This document shows, piece by piece, positions 53,948-63,707 of a DNA stretch of 64,000 bases. The notes under the pieces are model-generated. The model did not search any database. It saw nothing but the letters and a program-made list of their open reading frames with translations, and was not told the DNA's origin. Position 1 is the stretch's first letter. The number at the start of each line of letters is the position of its first letter. The position numbers and the translations under genes were made by a program. Location: contig NZ_CP024190.1 in assembly GCF_003391395.1 (NCBI RefSeq), positions 5,766,001 to 5,830,000 of the forward strand. Direction: 5' to 3'. Source of the DNA: Mycobacterium marinum (GTDB lineage Bacteria > Actinomycetota > Actinomycetes > Mycobacteriales > Mycobacteriaceae).

Positions 53948-55441
53948 ATGCATCTTGACGAGTACATGTCGCTGGATGCGACTGGCCTGGCCGAGCTGGT
54001 GGCGAGCAAGCAAGTCCGCGCTACCGAGCTACTTGCTTTGGCGCGTCAGCGCGCCGACGCGGTCAACCCGAGGTTGAACGCGATCATCCGTCGTATCGAT
54101 GCCCTCGCCGAGGAACGGGCCGCTGATCCGGAGCTACGTGGACCGCTTGCCGGCGTCCCCTTCCTGATCAAGGACCTCGATCAGGAATATCGCGGGTTTC
54201 CCAGCTCGTGTGGATCTCGGTCGCTGGCCAACGATGTCGCCAAACAGCACGCCCTGGTCACCCAACGATTCCTGGACGCGGGCCTGGTCGTCTTCGGCAT
54301 GACCAATACACCCGAGTTCGGGGCCAAGGGCATCACCGAACCCGATTACTGGGGGCCGGCCCGCAACCCGTGGAATCCGCAGCACACCCCGGGCGGCTCC
54401 TCGGGCGGATCGGGGGCCGCGGTTGCCGCCGGGATCGTTCCGGTGGCCGGTGCCAACGACGGTGGCGGATCGATCCGCATTCCCGCGGCCTGCAACGGGC
54501 TGGTCGGGCTCAAGCTCGGCCGGGGATTGTCGCCCTATGGCCCGCAGGCCGGCGAGCCGCTGTTCGGCATGGTTACTCAGGGGGTGGTTTCGCGCACCGT
54601 TCGCGACAGCGCCGCCATCTTCGATGCGATCGTCGGGCCCAATCCACGCGCCGCCTACCAGGTCGCCCTTCCCGACACCACCTTCGTCGAACACATCAAG
54701 AACCGTCCGGGCGCGCTCAAGATCGGGTACTCGGCGTCGTCTGCGATCAACGCCGCGCCTGACCGCGAGGCCGTCACGGCAGTCGAGGCCGCGGCGAGTC
54801 TGCTCGAAGACCTGGGCCACCACGTCGAGCAAGTCGATCCCCCCTACGACGACGACGCGCTGGCCCGCGATTTCCTGACCATCTGGTTCGCGCAGCTGCA
54901 CTGCCAAGTCGCCGATATCCGAAAGCGGATTGGGGCCCGCGACAGCGACTTTGAAGCGGACACACTAGCGATGGCCGAACTCGGCCGATCCACCGGTGTG
55001 CTGGCGCCGCTGCTTGCGCTGGACAACCGCAACAACTACATCCAGTCCCTGGCGAGTTTCCATGAGAGTTACGACTACTTCCTGACTCCCAGCCTGGCGA
55101 CTCCGCCACCGGCCGTCGGCGAGACAACCACGCCACCACGCCTGCAGACGGCGGCGCGGCTGATGAGCAAGTTGCGTGCCGGAAAGGTGCTCTCGCTCAG
55201 CGGGATCATGGACGATCTCATTCAAGAGAGCCTGGGCTGGGTGCCCTACACCCAGCTGGCCAATCTGACCGGACGACCCGCCATCAGCGTGCCGCTGCAC
55301 TGGACACCGGCCGGCCTGCCGTTGGGTGTGCAGTTCGTCGGAGGCCTGGGCAGCGATGGCGACCTCTTGGCGCTGGCAGCCCAACTCGAAGAGGCCCGTC
55401 CCTGGGCGCACCGGCATCCGGCGACACCGCCCGCCGGCTAG
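53948..55441 (+). CDS. Amidase (amidase-signature family)
   Basis: 497 residues. Catalytic Lys in VPFLIKDLDQ, Ser-cisSer in GGSSGGSGAAVAAGIVPVAGANDGGGSIRIPAACNGLVGLK, and the C-terminal TGRPAISVPLHWT. It hydrolyses amides to acid and ammonia; with the urate genes nearby it may add to nitrogen scavenging, though that link is only by neighbourhood. It is convergent with the WS/DGAT gene. Confidence 0.92.
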   Translation: MHLDEYMSLDATGLAELVASKQVRATELLALARQRADAVNPRLNAIIRRIDALAEERAADPELRGPLAGVPFLIKDLDQEYRGFPSSCGSRSLANDVAKQHALVTQRFLDAGLVVFGMTNTPEFGAKGITEPDYWGPARNPWNPQHTPGGSSGGSGAAVAAGIVPVAGANDGGGSIRIPAACNGLVGLKLGRGLSPYGPQAGEPLFGMVTQGVVSRTVRDSAAIFDAIVGPNPRAAYQVALPDTTFVEHIKNRPGALKIGYSASSAINAAPDREAVTAVEAAASLLEDLGHHVEQVDPPYDDDALARDFLTIWFAQLHCQVADIRKRIGARDSDFEADTLAMAELGRSTGVLAPLLALDNRNNYIQSLASFHESYDYFLTPSLATPPPAVGETTTPPRLQTAARLMSKLRAGKVLSLSGIMDDLIQESLGWVPYTQLANLTGRPAISVPLHWTPAGLPLGVQFVGGLGSDGDLLALAAQLEEARPWAHRHPATPPAG

Positions 55442-55461
55442 GTGTCGGCGCGCCGGGCGCG

Positions 55462-56952
55462 TCAGTTCACCGCGGACGACGCCGCGGGTTCATCCAGCTC
55501 GTCGAGCGCTTCCCCGGTATAGACGGCAAGCCGCTGCAAATGTGGCAACGTGTCGCGGCAACCGATGAACCCGAAGTTCAGTGTCCCGGCATAACTCTGC
55601 AAGGTGACGTTGAGCGCTTGGCTGTGTGCCACCAGGGAGACCGGATAGGACGCCTCCATCCGACTACCCCGCAGGTAGAGCACTTCCTGCGGCCCGGGAA
55701 CGTTGCTGACACAAAGGTTGAAGGTGTAGGGCAACGGCGGCTTCACCCCGGTGAGGGTGCTGGCCAGCTGGATGCCATAGGGCACCATCAGGGCCGCGCT
55801 GTAGGCCAGGATCGCGTCGCGGTCCATGTTCTTCAGCTGAGCCTTTGCCATCCGGGTGGACGCGGTGACCGCCCGCAGCCGCTCCGCGGGATCGGCGATG
55901 TCGGTGCCCAGCGTGGCCAGGATGGTCGCGACAGCGTTGCCGCCCCCTTCGTCGTCCTTGGGCCGCACGTTGACCGGTAACACGGCGATCAGCGGCTTGT
56001 CGGGCAGCTCGCCAAGTTCGTCGAGGAAGCGCCGCAAGCCGCCCCCGATGATCGCCATCGCGACATCGTTGACCGTCGCATCATATTGAGCCCCAATCGC
56101 TTTCATCCGCGCCAGCGGGTACTGCTGGGTGGCGAACCGGCGGTTGCGGCTGATCCGGGTGTTGAGAATGCAGTGCGGAGCCTGCACCGAGCTGACCAGG
56201 TCGCGATACTCGTTGTCGCTGCGCAGCTGGGAGTTGACCAGCGCCCTGGTGAGGTCGAGCGAGGATCGTCCCGCGCTGGCCACCGAACCGAGCACGCTAC
56301 CCACCCCGCTGACCATGCCCCCCAGGCCCTTGACCACGTCGCCCAACCCGCTGAGCACATTGCCCGCCCCACCGATCAGGCCGCCGCCGGCGGACTCTTC
56401 GGTGTCGGCGGGCGCCGGGCCGGGGGTGGGGATGTTGAAGAACAACGGGTGCGTGGTGTCGTGTGGGTCGGCGGACAAACTGCGGGCCAGCATTTTCTGG
56501 CCGGTGTAGCCGTCGATCAACGAGTGATGCATCTTGATGTAGATCGCGAACCGACCGCCTTCGAGGCCTTCGATGAAGTGCATCTCCCACGGTGGACGCC
56601 TCAGGTCCAGCGCGTGACTGTGCAACCGCGACACCAGGATTCCGAGTTCACGCTCGTCGCCCGGGCTGGCCAGGGCGGAGCGCCGCACGTGGTAGTCCAG
56701 GTCAAAGTTTTCGTCGTAAACCCACGATTGGGTGGGGCTGTAGAGCAAGTCCGGGTGGCTCAGCTTCAGGTTCCACGGTTCCACAACCTCGTTGGCCTTG
56801 CTCTCATCGACGAGTTGTCGCAAGAAATCCGCGGGCGCGTCATCCGGTGGTGTGAAGGGCATCAGGGCACCGACGTGCATCATGGTGCTCGGCGACTCGG
56901 AGTAGAGAAAAAACATGTCTTGCGGGCCCAGCCGCTTGGCGGTCTTGCTCAC
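55462..56952 (-). CDS. WS/DGAT acyltransferase
   Basis: 496 residues. The HHxxxDG active-site motif is KMHHSLIDGYTG near residue 144, and PLIAVLPVNVR and NVPGPQEVLYLRG mark the second half. Enzymes of this family make triacylglycerol or wax esters from acyl-CoA. GTG start after GAGGAG. A glycine-rich linker (about 185-225) joins the two halves. It is divergent from the efflux pump gene. Confidence 0.92.
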   Translation of the reverse strand: MSKTAKRLGPQDMFFLYSESPSTMMHVGALMPFTPPDDAPADFLRQLVDESKANEVVEPWNLKLSHPDLLYSPTQSWVYDENFDLDYHVRRSALASPGDERELGILVSRLHSHALDLRRPPWEMHFIEGLEGGRFAIYIKMHHSLIDGYTGQKMLARSLSADPHDTTHPLFFNIPTPGPAPADTEESAGGGLIGGAGNVLSGLGDVVKGLGGMVSGVGSVLGSVASAGRSSLDLTRALVNSQLRSDNEYRDLVSSVQAPHCILNTRISRNRRFATQQYPLARMKAIGAQYDATVNDVAMAIIGGGLRRFLDELGELPDKPLIAVLPVNVRPKDDEGGGNAVATILATLGTDIADPAERLRAVTASTRMAKAQLKNMDRDAILAYSAALMVPYGIQLASTLTGVKPPLPYTFNLCVSNVPGPQEVLYLRGSRMEASYPVSLVAHSQALNVTLQSYAGTLNFGFIGCRDTLPHLQRLAVYTGEALDELDEPAASSAVN

Positions 56953-57150
56953 CGATCACTCCTCGCTTGGTTGGCGCTCCGGCAAGGCCGGCTGCCGAGG
57001 GCCGTCGTGATGTGTGGGCCGGTCGGATGGTTTGGCGGCGACACACAGCCTTTCCAGATTTCGACCGTAGCCCACCTGGGCGGCGCAAATCATCGGTGTC
57101 AGCGCACTGGCGACCAGATAATTTCGACGTTGGGTCGGCAGTTCGGCGGA

Positions 57151-57156
57151 TACAGT
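57151..57156 (+). promoter_or_regulatory. -10 hexamer TACAGT of a leaderless MFS promoter
   Basis: TACAGT-N6-ATG 57163; supports this start over much longer open-frame starts upstream. Confidence 0.55.
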
Positions 57157-57162
57157 GAACCG

Positions 57163-58800
57163 ATGCGCCGCCGGGTGGGTCGGTTGCCGCGCGAGCCAGA
57201 GATCGGTGCCAGCACGCACGCCGCGGGCGAGTCGCGTCTGGGCGATGACCCTCGCCCCGACGACCATCCCGTCAGGCTGGACGCCGAACTTCTGATGACC
57301 ACGGCGACGTGCCTGATGCTCCCGGTGATGGTCACCCTGGATACCACGGTCGTCAACGTGGCTCAGCGAACGTTCATCGAAGAGTTCTCGTCCACCCAGG
57401 CGGTGGTCGCGTGGACATCGACCGGCTACACCTTGTCGCTGGCCTCGGTGATCCCGCTGACCGGCTGGGCGGCGAATCGGCTCGGCACCAAGCGCCTGGT
57501 CATGGGTTCGGTGCTGCTGTTCACGCTGGGATCGTTGCTGTGCGCGATGGCATCGAGCATTACCCTGCTGGTGGCCTTCCGCGCGGCGCAGGGCCTTGGC
57601 GGCGGAATACTCATACCGCTGCAGCTCATCATTCTGGCGCGCGCGGCGGGTCCGGCCCGCTTGGGCCGGGTACTGACGATCAGCATGATCTCGGTGTTGA
57701 TGGCCCCGATCGCCGGGCCCATTCTGGGCGGCTGGTTGATCGACGCGTTTGGCTGGCAGTGGATCTTCTTGATCAACCTGCCGATCGGAGCCCTGACCTT
57801 GATACTGGCCGGGTTGGTGCTGCCCGGTGACGATTCTCTGCCCGCGGAGTCGCTGGACCTCGTGGGCATGGCGCTGCTGTCCCCGGCGCTGGTGCTGCTG
57901 CTCTACGGGCTATCAGCGCTGCCGGCGCGCGGCACCATCGGCGACCCGCAAGTCTGGCTGCCGACCACGGTCGGCTTGATCCTGATCGGCGGTTTCGCGC
58001 TGCACGCCCTGCACCGTGGCGACCACGCGCTGATCGATCTGCGACTGCTCAAGAACCGGGCCGTCGCGGCGGCCAACGCCACCCGATTCATGTTCGCCGT
58101 CACCTTTTTCGGCAGCTGCCTGTTGTTTCCGGCGTACTTCCAGCAGGTGCTCGGAAAAACACCGCTGCAGTCCGGGCTGCTGCTCATCCCCCAGACGCTG
58201 GCCGCTGCCGCGGTGATGCCGATCGTGGGGCGGCTGATGGAGAAGCGGGGCCCGCGCGATGTGGTGTTGATGGGGACCGCGTTGACCGTGGTCGGCATGG
58301 GCATCTTTATCTACGGCATGAGCCGTGAGCACGTGCATCTTCCGGCGCTGCTGATCGGGCTCGGCACGTTCGGGGTGGGTACCGCCGCCATGATGGTTCC
58401 GGTGTCCTGGTCGGCGGTGCACATGCTGAATTCCAGCGAAGTCGCGCACGGCTCAACGCTATTCAACGTCAACCACAACGTCGCGGCGTCGGTGGGCGCG
58501 GCGCTGATGTCGGTCGTACTCACCAGCCGATTCAACGGCAGCGCTGACATCGCGGCGGCCAACCGCGCGGATGAGATCCGCGAACAGGCGCTCCGGCAGC
58601 ATCTGCCACTGGATGTGTCCAACCTGCCGCCGCGGATTCGAACCCCGGGGTTTGCCGAGCACCTCACCAAAGACTTGTCGCTGGCCTACGCCGGGGTCTT
58701 CTTGCTCGGAATGATCGTGGTCGCGACAACAGCCATTCCGGCGTGGTTCCTACCCAAGCGCCCCGCCCCGCGGATCGAGTTGTTGCAGGTTGAGCCATAG
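57163..58800 (+). CDS. MFS drug:proton antiporter, DHA2 (EmrB/QacA) family
   Basis: 545 residues with about 14 membrane spans. Motif C-like LDTTVVNVAQRTF at the first span, GWAANRLGTKRLVMGSVLLFTLGSLLCA (motif A), FRAAQGLGGGILIPLQLII, and PIAGPILGGWLID. The cytoplasmic N-terminus is about 40 residues and arginine-rich. It should export drugs or lipids. The open frame extends 359 codons upstream but is antisense to the acyltransferase. H37Rv has an EmrB-like gene (Rv0783c) next to ptrB; this one is elsewhere, so it may be a paralog. Confidence 0.9.
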   Translation: MRRRVGRLPREPEIGASTHAAGESRLGDDPRPDDHPVRLDAELLMTTATCLMLPVMVTLDTTVVNVAQRTFIEEFSSTQAVVAWTSTGYTLSLASVIPLTGWAANRLGTKRLVMGSVLLFTLGSLLCAMASSITLLVAFRAAQGLGGGILIPLQLIILARAAGPARLGRVLTISMISVLMAPIAGPILGGWLIDAFGWQWIFLINLPIGALTLILAGLVLPGDDSLPAESLDLVGMALLSPALVLLLYGLSALPARGTIGDPQVWLPTTVGLILIGGFALHALHRGDHALIDLRLLKNRAVAAANATRFMFAVTFFGSCLLFPAYFQQVLGKTPLQSGLLLIPQTLAAAAVMPIVGRLMEKRGPRDVVLMGTALTVVGMGIFIYGMSREHVHLPALLIGLGTFGVGTAAMMVPVSWSAVHMLNSSEVAHGSTLFNVNHNVAASVGAALMSVVLTSRFNGSADIAAANRADEIREQALRQHLPLDVSNLPPRIRTPGFAEHLTKDLSLAYAGVFLLGMIVVATTAIPAWFLPKRPAPRIELLQVEP

Positions 58801-58848
58801 CGCGCCACCGTGGGGCCGGCGCGGCCCGAGGGCCGAGGGCCGAGGGAA

Positions 58849-59379
58849 TCAGCTAGCCCCGGACTCCGGGGGCTCCGTCATTTTCAGGATTGCCGCGGCC
58901 AACGGGTAGTCAGCGCCCTCGCGCTCCTCGATGTAGCGACGTATTCGTTCATTACCGAAAAACGAGGCCCCCGCCTGTTCCATGTACTGGCGCATCTCTT
59001 CGATGTCGAGCAGGATCAACTCATCCTGCCCGCGCCAGCCGAACGCAATCTGTAGTACGCGCGATGAGACGTCGAAGTACTCCCCCACCGCGATCAACTC
59101 CGCGTAGCTGGGGAAATCGTCAGCATCCTTACGCCGTGAATAGGTCGCCTTGGGCAAGTTGAGCGCGGAACCGATTTCACTATCTGGAACGTCCCGGTTC
59201 AACAGCCACTCTAGGACGCGGCCAAGGTCCTTACCTGCGGGATTCAACCTCGGCACCCCACCAATGTATGGCTTGTTTTGGAATGAGTCAACTTTGGCGC
59301 AAATCTGAGCCTGCATTCCAACATCAGGCACGATTTGCCCGTTTTCGATCCCTGCTTCCATTTTTGGAACCAATGTCAT
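58849..59379 (-). CDS. Small helix-turn-helix regulator (tentative)
   Basis: About 176 residues, not firmly recognised. The middle (DLGRVLEWLLNRDVPDSEIGSALNLPKATYSRRKDADDFPSYAELIAVGEYFDV) looks like an XRE/phage-repressor type DNA-binding domain, and the rest is acidic and helical with ERIRRYIEEREG. The start is uncertain: ATG 59379, or a TTG six bases later that would fit a TACTGT leaderless hexamer. It is divergent from a secreted protein gene, which it may control. Confidence 0.55.
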   Translation of the reverse strand: MTLVPKMEAGIENGQIVPDVGMQAQICAKVDSFQNKPYIGGVPRLNPAGKDLGRVLEWLLNRDVPDSEIGSALNLPKATYSRRKDADDFPSYAELIAVGEYFDVSSRVLQIAFGWRGQDELILLDIEEMRQYMEQAGASFFGNERIRRYIEEREGADYPLAAAILKMTEPPESGAS

Positions 59380-59463
59380 ACAGTAGCGACGCAAGGGTCC
59401 ACTGCGGCACAGAAGACCGCCACAGGAAGTGGGATCCTGAAACGACAGATCGGGGCCAATCTC

Positions 59464-59850
59464 ATGACGGACGCCGCAGCGACCTACAGCCACCCACTGC
59501 CGGCAAGGCAGTGCCTGTCCACTGGGCGGCTGTCGCGAGTCGTCGTCGGTATCGCGGCTGGAGTGACGCTGATCGCCTCTGCACCCGCATACGCGGACGC
59601 CGGTGAAACGACGGGCCCGTCCTACCGACTCGGCTACGACAAGGCCGTGAAAGACGGCCGCTTCACGATCAGCCGGATGCAGGCAATGGGGTTCCCGGCC
59701 GACTCGATCATCGTCTCCGGCCAGGTGCACAAGGTCTGCGCCAACCAGCTGGCGGCCGTGCAGCAGGTCCGGGACGTCTACGCCCCCGACTTCCTGCGTG
59801 GTTGCGCCAGCGGCGTACAGACTTTGGTCAATGCCGGCATTCCCAGCTGA
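59464..59850 (+). CDS. Small secreted protein
   Basis: 128 residues. A signal peptide (RLSRVVVGIAAGVTLIASAPAYA) precedes a mature part of about 85 residues with two cysteines (HKVCANQL and LRGCASG) that could form a disulfide. It resembles small mycobacterial exported proteins but I cannot name the family. It is divergent from the regulator and followed by a coiled-coil protein. Confidence 0.7.
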   Translation: MTDAAATYSHPLPARQCLSTGRLSRVVVGIAAGVTLIASAPAYADAGETTGPSYRLGYDKAVKDGRFTISRMQAMGFPADSIIVSGQVHKVCANQLAAVQQVRDVYAPDFLRGCASGVQTLVNAGIPS

Positions 59851-59970
59851 CTAGCCAACGAACCCGCAGGTTCGGTGCCAGACCCGTACTGGCACGAGGT
59901 CGACCAAAAGGTCGTCATTGCCACAAAAAAATTAGACGGTTCGGCTGGAAAAACACCTAGGATTTTCAGA

Positions 59971-60234
59971 GTGGCCCTACCTGAAGCATCTGAAGCGCTC
60001 GACAGCACGCTGCGCGACCTCAAGGCCCGCATCGCTGCCTTGGAAGCGTCGCGGACCAGCTACGAGGAAATAGTCGACGCGATCAAGGCTTTTGGCCAAA
60101 CCCAGCAGATGCTCGCCGACGTACTCAGGGCATACGGCGGCGACATGCGCGGCACCGCCGAGGACTCCAACGAGCGCATCCGCAAGCTGGAAGCATCCGT
60201 TGCGGAGATCAAGAAGATGCTGACCCAGGGCTAG
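59971..60234 (+). CDS. Small coiled-coil protein
   Basis: 87 residues from GTG 59971 (VALPEASEALDSTLRDLKARIAALEASR). Heptad leucine/isoleucine patterns at both ends (LRDLKARIAALEASRTSYEEI; NERIRKLEASVAEIKKML) suggest a homo-oligomeric coiled coil. The frame is open to 59875, but TAGGAT at 59958-59963 lies seven bases before this GTG, near the leaderless spacing. Function unknown. Confidence 0.65.
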   Translation: MALPEASEALDSTLRDLKARIAALEASRTSYEEIVDAIKAFGQTQQMLADVLRAYGGDMRGTAEDSNERIRKLEASVAEIKKMLTQG

Positions 60235-60302
60235 CAGGCTGACCTCATTTCCGGTCTGCCGCGGGCCTGTTGGCCAACCGCTCCCGAGTAGCCAGGGATC
60301 GA

Positions 60303-61178
60303 TCACCCAGCGTCGAGATGGCGGCTCAGAAAGTCCAACACGGCCGCTGCGAAGATGTCGTTGCGGTCGCCGGCGACCATGTGCCCGGCGCCGCGGACAT
60401 CGGTGAACTCGATATTCGGGAAGCGGGCAAGAAATTCCTCGGCTCGCTCCTTACTGACCAGGTCGCTCATTTGCCCCCGAATGAGCAACATGGGAACGCC
60501 GCCGCGCAGGATCGTGTCGACGGCGGCGTACAGCCGATGAGGCTCGGTGACTTCGATGGGGGGAAAGGCGGCGGAGCCGCTGATGAACCGCGGATCCCAG
60601 TGCCAATACCACCGATCGCCGCGACGGCGCAGGTTGGTGGTCAGGCCCTCCAAGTCGGTTGGCCTGGGCCGATGGGGGTTGTAGGCGGCGATCATATCGG
60701 CCACCTCATCCAGCGAGCCGAACCCCGATTCCACCCGCTCGACCATGAACGCATGTATCCGACTGGCTCCGGAGGGATCCATGTTCGGCACGATGTCCAC
60801 CAGAACGACGGCACTGGCAATGCCCGGCGAAAGTTCCCCGGCCAGCAGCATCGACGTGAACCCGCCCAACGACGCGCCCACCAGAACCGGTTGCGGGGGC
60901 AGGCCTCGTAGCACCTCTTGAATATCCGCGGCGAAGCTGACAACGCGATAGTCCCCGTGCGGTGACCAGTCGGATTCACCATGCCCACGCAAGTCCACGG
61001 TGACCGATTGCCAACCCCGCTCGGCCACGACGGCGGCCACTCGGCCCCACGAGCGCCGAGTCTGTCCGCCGCCGTGCAAGAACACCACGGCACGTCCTCG
61101 CGGGTCACCGCAGCGATCTGCCACGATGCGAACGCCATCGGGCCCCTGAACCGAGAACCGCTCGGGTGCAGTCGCCAC
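60303..61178 (-). CDS. Alpha/beta hydrolase
   Basis: 291 residues. Oxyanion HGGGQTRRSW, DLRGHGESD, nucleophile Ser in GASLGGFTS, acid probably in GQMSDLVS and His in GAGHMVAGD. It looks like an epoxide-hydrolase or haloperoxidase-type esterase of unknown substrate. The GTG start has TAGTAT exactly six bases upstream (61185-61190), a leaderless promoter. Confidence 0.88.
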   Translation of the reverse strand: MATAPERFSVQGPDGVRIVADRCGDPRGRAVVFLHGGGQTRRSWGRVAAVVAERGWQSVTVDLRGHGESDWSPHGDYRVVSFAADIQEVLRGLPPQPVLVGASLGGFTSMLLAGELSPGIASAVVLVDIVPNMDPSGASRIHAFMVERVESGFGSLDEVADMIAAYNPHRPRPTDLEGLTTNLRRRGDRWYWHWDPRFISGSAAFPPIEVTEPHRLYAAVDTILRGGVPMLLIRGQMSDLVSKERAEEFLARFPNIEFTDVRGAGHMVAGDRNDIFAAAVLDFLSRHLDAG

Positions 61179-61184
61179 CAGCTG

Positions 61185-61190
61185 ATACTA
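61185..61190 (-). promoter_or_regulatory. -10 hexamer TAGTAT of a leaderless hydrolase promoter
   Basis: TAGTAT-N6-GTG 61178, exact spacing. Confidence 0.55.
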
Positions 61191-61282
61191 AGATGCTCTA
61201 ACGTCGAGTCCGAGTCCGAATGCGAGCTCTCGAGGCTCCCCGAGCAAGCCACACACCTACCCGCGTGGCCAGGGCGGATCCC

Positions 61283-61972
61283 TTACAGCGCGTGAATTCC
61301 GTTGTAGAGCACCATCACACCGATCAGGATCAAGACGGCCGCGAGCATCCCCGCGTGGTTCTTTTCCATCCATTCCTTGAGCCGGTCCAGCGAATCCTCC
61401 AGACGGTCACCCGCACCCACGAAGGCCAGGATCGGACCGGCCACCGTCGATGCCGAGATGGCGACGAAAATCGCACCGCAGATCCATCTCATCGCGACAC
61501 CGAGCCCACCGGTGCCGATCGCCAGTCCAGCCGCCAGGCAAATGATCACCACCTCGGGGCGCACCAGCACCAACACGGCCGCGGTTATCCCGGCACGCCG
61601 TGGCGTGATGGTGGCGAACGACCGCATCCACCGTGGTGATTCGACCTCCCCGTGCCGGTTCAACCAGCGGTAGATGCCGAACAAGATGAGCAACGACCCG
61701 ACGACGATGCGAGCCCAGGATGCCCAGGCGGGTGGGGACCTACGCAGACCACCGAACAGTTCCGACCCGGCGACAAACATCGCCGTCACCGCTATCAGCC
61801 CCAGCACCCAGCCACCCAGGAACGCCAGCCCCGTCGGCCGGGGGCGCGGCGCATGTAGCACCAATACCGCCGGAATGATGGTTATTGGCGAGACCGCGAT
61901 CACCAGCGCGAGGGGAACGAGGCTGGCCAGCACTGAGCCGGAATTTCCTGTCACGGGCAGCAATTTTCGCAT
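61283..61972 (-). CDS. GAP-family (SAP-like) membrane protein
   Basis: 229 residues with about six membrane spans of the LysE-like GAP family (SLVPLALVIAVSPITIIPAVLVLHAPRPRPTGLAFLGGWVLG; VLVRPEVVIICLAAGLAIG; MLAAVLILIGVMVLYNGIHAL). In mycobacteria, Gap proteins have been linked to export of surface glycopeptidolipids. Here it lies between the hydrolase and the TDT transporter on the same strand, without clear partners. Confidence 0.8.
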   Translation of the reverse strand: MRKLLPVTGNSGSVLASLVPLALVIAVSPITIIPAVLVLHAPRPRPTGLAFLGGWVLGLIAVTAMFVAGSELFGGLRRSPPAWASWARIVVGSLLILFGIYRWLNRHGEVESPRWMRSFATITPRRAGITAAVLVLVRPEVVIICLAAGLAIGTGGLGVAMRWICGAIFVAISASTVAGPILAFVGAGDRLEDSLDRLKEWMEKNHAGMLAAVLILIGVMVLYNGIHAL

Positions 61973-62054
61973 CGACCGGACGCACCGACCATGACAACGC
62001 GCCCGGCCCCCCGATATTCACGCCAAACCTCAAGCCGGCGACAACAGAATTCGT

Positions 62055-63206
62055 TCAGGGAACCGGATCCTTGCTGGCCTTGACCGGCGCAGAGCTGGGC
62101 GGCAGGTTGAGCAGGTTGCCACGCAGACTCCCGCGCACGGTCCGGATGGCCACCAGCACCCAGGTGGCCAGCAGGCCGGCGTAGGCAGCGGCAGCGGCGA
62201 CCCGGAATGCCGGCAAATGCGTATGGAGAGCCAGCTGCGACGTGCCGGTGACAAAGGTGCCGACCGGAAAGGTCAGGCTCCACCACGTCAGGGCGAACGG
62301 CATGCCCCGGCGCAGCGTGCGCACCGTCAGCGCGGTGGACAGCGCTATCCACAACATCGCGAAGCCCCACACCGGGACGCCGAAGACGATTGCGAACGCC
62401 TGCATGGTCTCCGCCAATTCGTGGTCCACCGCGCCGGTCGCGGCGGCCGCCCCCAAAAGTCCGGCGGCGGTGATGGATTGCCCCAGGGGTCCCAACACGA
62501 TCCACAACGTGGGTACTCGCGCGGTGCCCGAGGTGCCGTACAACACCAGCCGGCTCCAGATCATCGCGATGATGTTCAGCGACGCCACAAACGACAATCC
62601 GAACATCGCGTAGCAGCCGTAGAGCATGGTTTCGCGGCCGGATCCGGCCGGCATATGCGGTAGCAGCAATGCGCCGGTCGCGGCCGACACCATCGGCGGG
62701 ACCACCGGCATGAGCCACCCACCGAATGCCGCATCGGGCTCGACACGGTGCTGGGTGAACATGAGGAACGGAATGCTCACCGCGGTGAACAGGCCGCCGA
62801 TGGTGCCCGCGGTCCACAACACCCAATCCAGGTCGACGGCGAGTCGCTCGCCGATGAGGGGCCCGCCCGCCAGAACCGCGCCGGCACCGACCGTCATGAG
62901 CGCCATGGGGGCAGCTCCGTAAAAGTGCGCCATCTGCGGATTGCGGGCGTGACTGCGCGCGACGGTGGGGTGTCGCAGCCAGTGGCCGCCGACCAGGACG
63001 ATCAGCGCGAGAAGCAGCGCCGCGGCGATCACCCAGACGACTTGGGTGAAGGCCCGCAGCCCCACCAGGTGGACGGGCAGGGTCGCGCCGGCGACGGCCA
63101 CGATTCCGGTACCCATGACCGAGGCAAACCAGTTGGGCCCGATGTTGCCCAGCACCTCGACGCGAGTATGCGGCGACGGCGTACCGGGCGAATTTGTAAC
63201 GGCCAT
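62055..63206 (-). CDS. TDT-family transporter (TehA/SLAC1-like)
   Basis: 383 residues with about ten membrane spans. IGPNWFASVMGTGIVAVAG is the family start, MAHFYGAAPMALMTVGAGA and FVASLNIIAMIWSRLV follow. Members export sulfite, tellurite or dicarboxylates as anion channels. TAGGTT ends nine bases before the ATG, giving a nearly leaderless transcript. The open frame upstream of ATG 63206 is not family-like. Confidence 0.85.
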   Translation of the reverse strand: MAVTNSPGTPSPHTRVEVLGNIGPNWFASVMGTGIVAVAGATLPVHLVGLRAFTQVVWVIAAALLLALIVLVGGHWLRHPTVARSHARNPQMAHFYGAAPMALMTVGAGAVLAGGPLIGERLAVDLDWVLWTAGTIGGLFTAVSIPFLMFTQHRVEPDAAFGGWLMPVVPPMVSAATGALLLPHMPAGSGRETMLYGCYAMFGLSFVASLNIIAMIWSRLVLYGTSGTARVPTLWIVLGPLGQSITAAGLLGAAAATGAVDHELAETMQAFAIVFGVPVWGFAMLWIALSTALTVRTLRRGMPFALTWWSLTFPVGTFVTGTSQLALHTHLPAFRVAAAAAYAGLLATWVLVAIRTVRGSLRGNLLNLPPSSAPVKASKDPVP

Positions 63207-63409
63207 AGCTGAGAAACCTAGTGCCGAGTTCGCTTCGGCGCCGCGCGGCGCCGCAACTTGCGCGCCCGTGCGGCGGCGGCCGGTACGGGCGGCCAAACCG
63301 CCGGCCGGCCGGACTGCGTAGGGCAAATTGCCGCCACGACCGTGGTGCGTGAGGGTTGAGCGCGAGCCGAATACACTGCCTGCAGTGATGCTCCGGCGAA
63401 AGGTTCGCA

Positions 63410-63652
63410 TTGAACAGAGTCCCGGTTGCGGTCTGCATTGCCGTCGTGCTTTTGGTTGCCGCGTTCGCCATGCCTATCAAGCAACGGTGCGGCGCACCGG
63501 GCCGCAGGTGCGCTACCGCAGTAGACGCACGTGGCTGTGTTCACCGTTACTACGAAGTCGAACCATTCATCATTTTTCTCATTGAACGCGCAACGGGCTC
63601 GAATATCCCCTTCTACTACACGTCGGGAGAAGAAATCGTGAGGGTCCAATAG
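63410..63652 (+). CDS. Small exported protein
   Basis: 80 residues from a TTG start after GAAAGG. A signal-type hydrophobic segment (VPVAVCIAVVLLVAAFAMPI) precedes a mature part with three cysteines (KQRCGAPGRRCATAV and RGCVHRYY). A single span or a cleaved peptide is possible. I do not recognise the family; start codon uncertain. Confidence 0.55.
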   Translation: MNRVPVAVCIAVVLLVAAFAMPIKQRCGAPGRRCATAVDARGCVHRYYEVEPFIIFLIERATGSNIPFYYTSGEEIVRVQ

Positions 63653-63707
63653 CCCTCGCTCGAGGCTCGACGTCGGTCACGAATGCTTGCCGACCACAAC
63701 GGATTCA

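Noticed and set aside
56086..57162. 359-codon upstream extension of the MFS gene
   Set aside because: Antisense to the WS/DGAT gene, and the leaderless promoter at 57151 sets the start at 57163.
61951..63480. 509-codon minus-strand frame over the TDT transporter
   Set aside because: Different frame from the membrane protein; Arg/Gly-rich with no hydrophobic spans, whereas 62055-63206 encodes a clear transporter.
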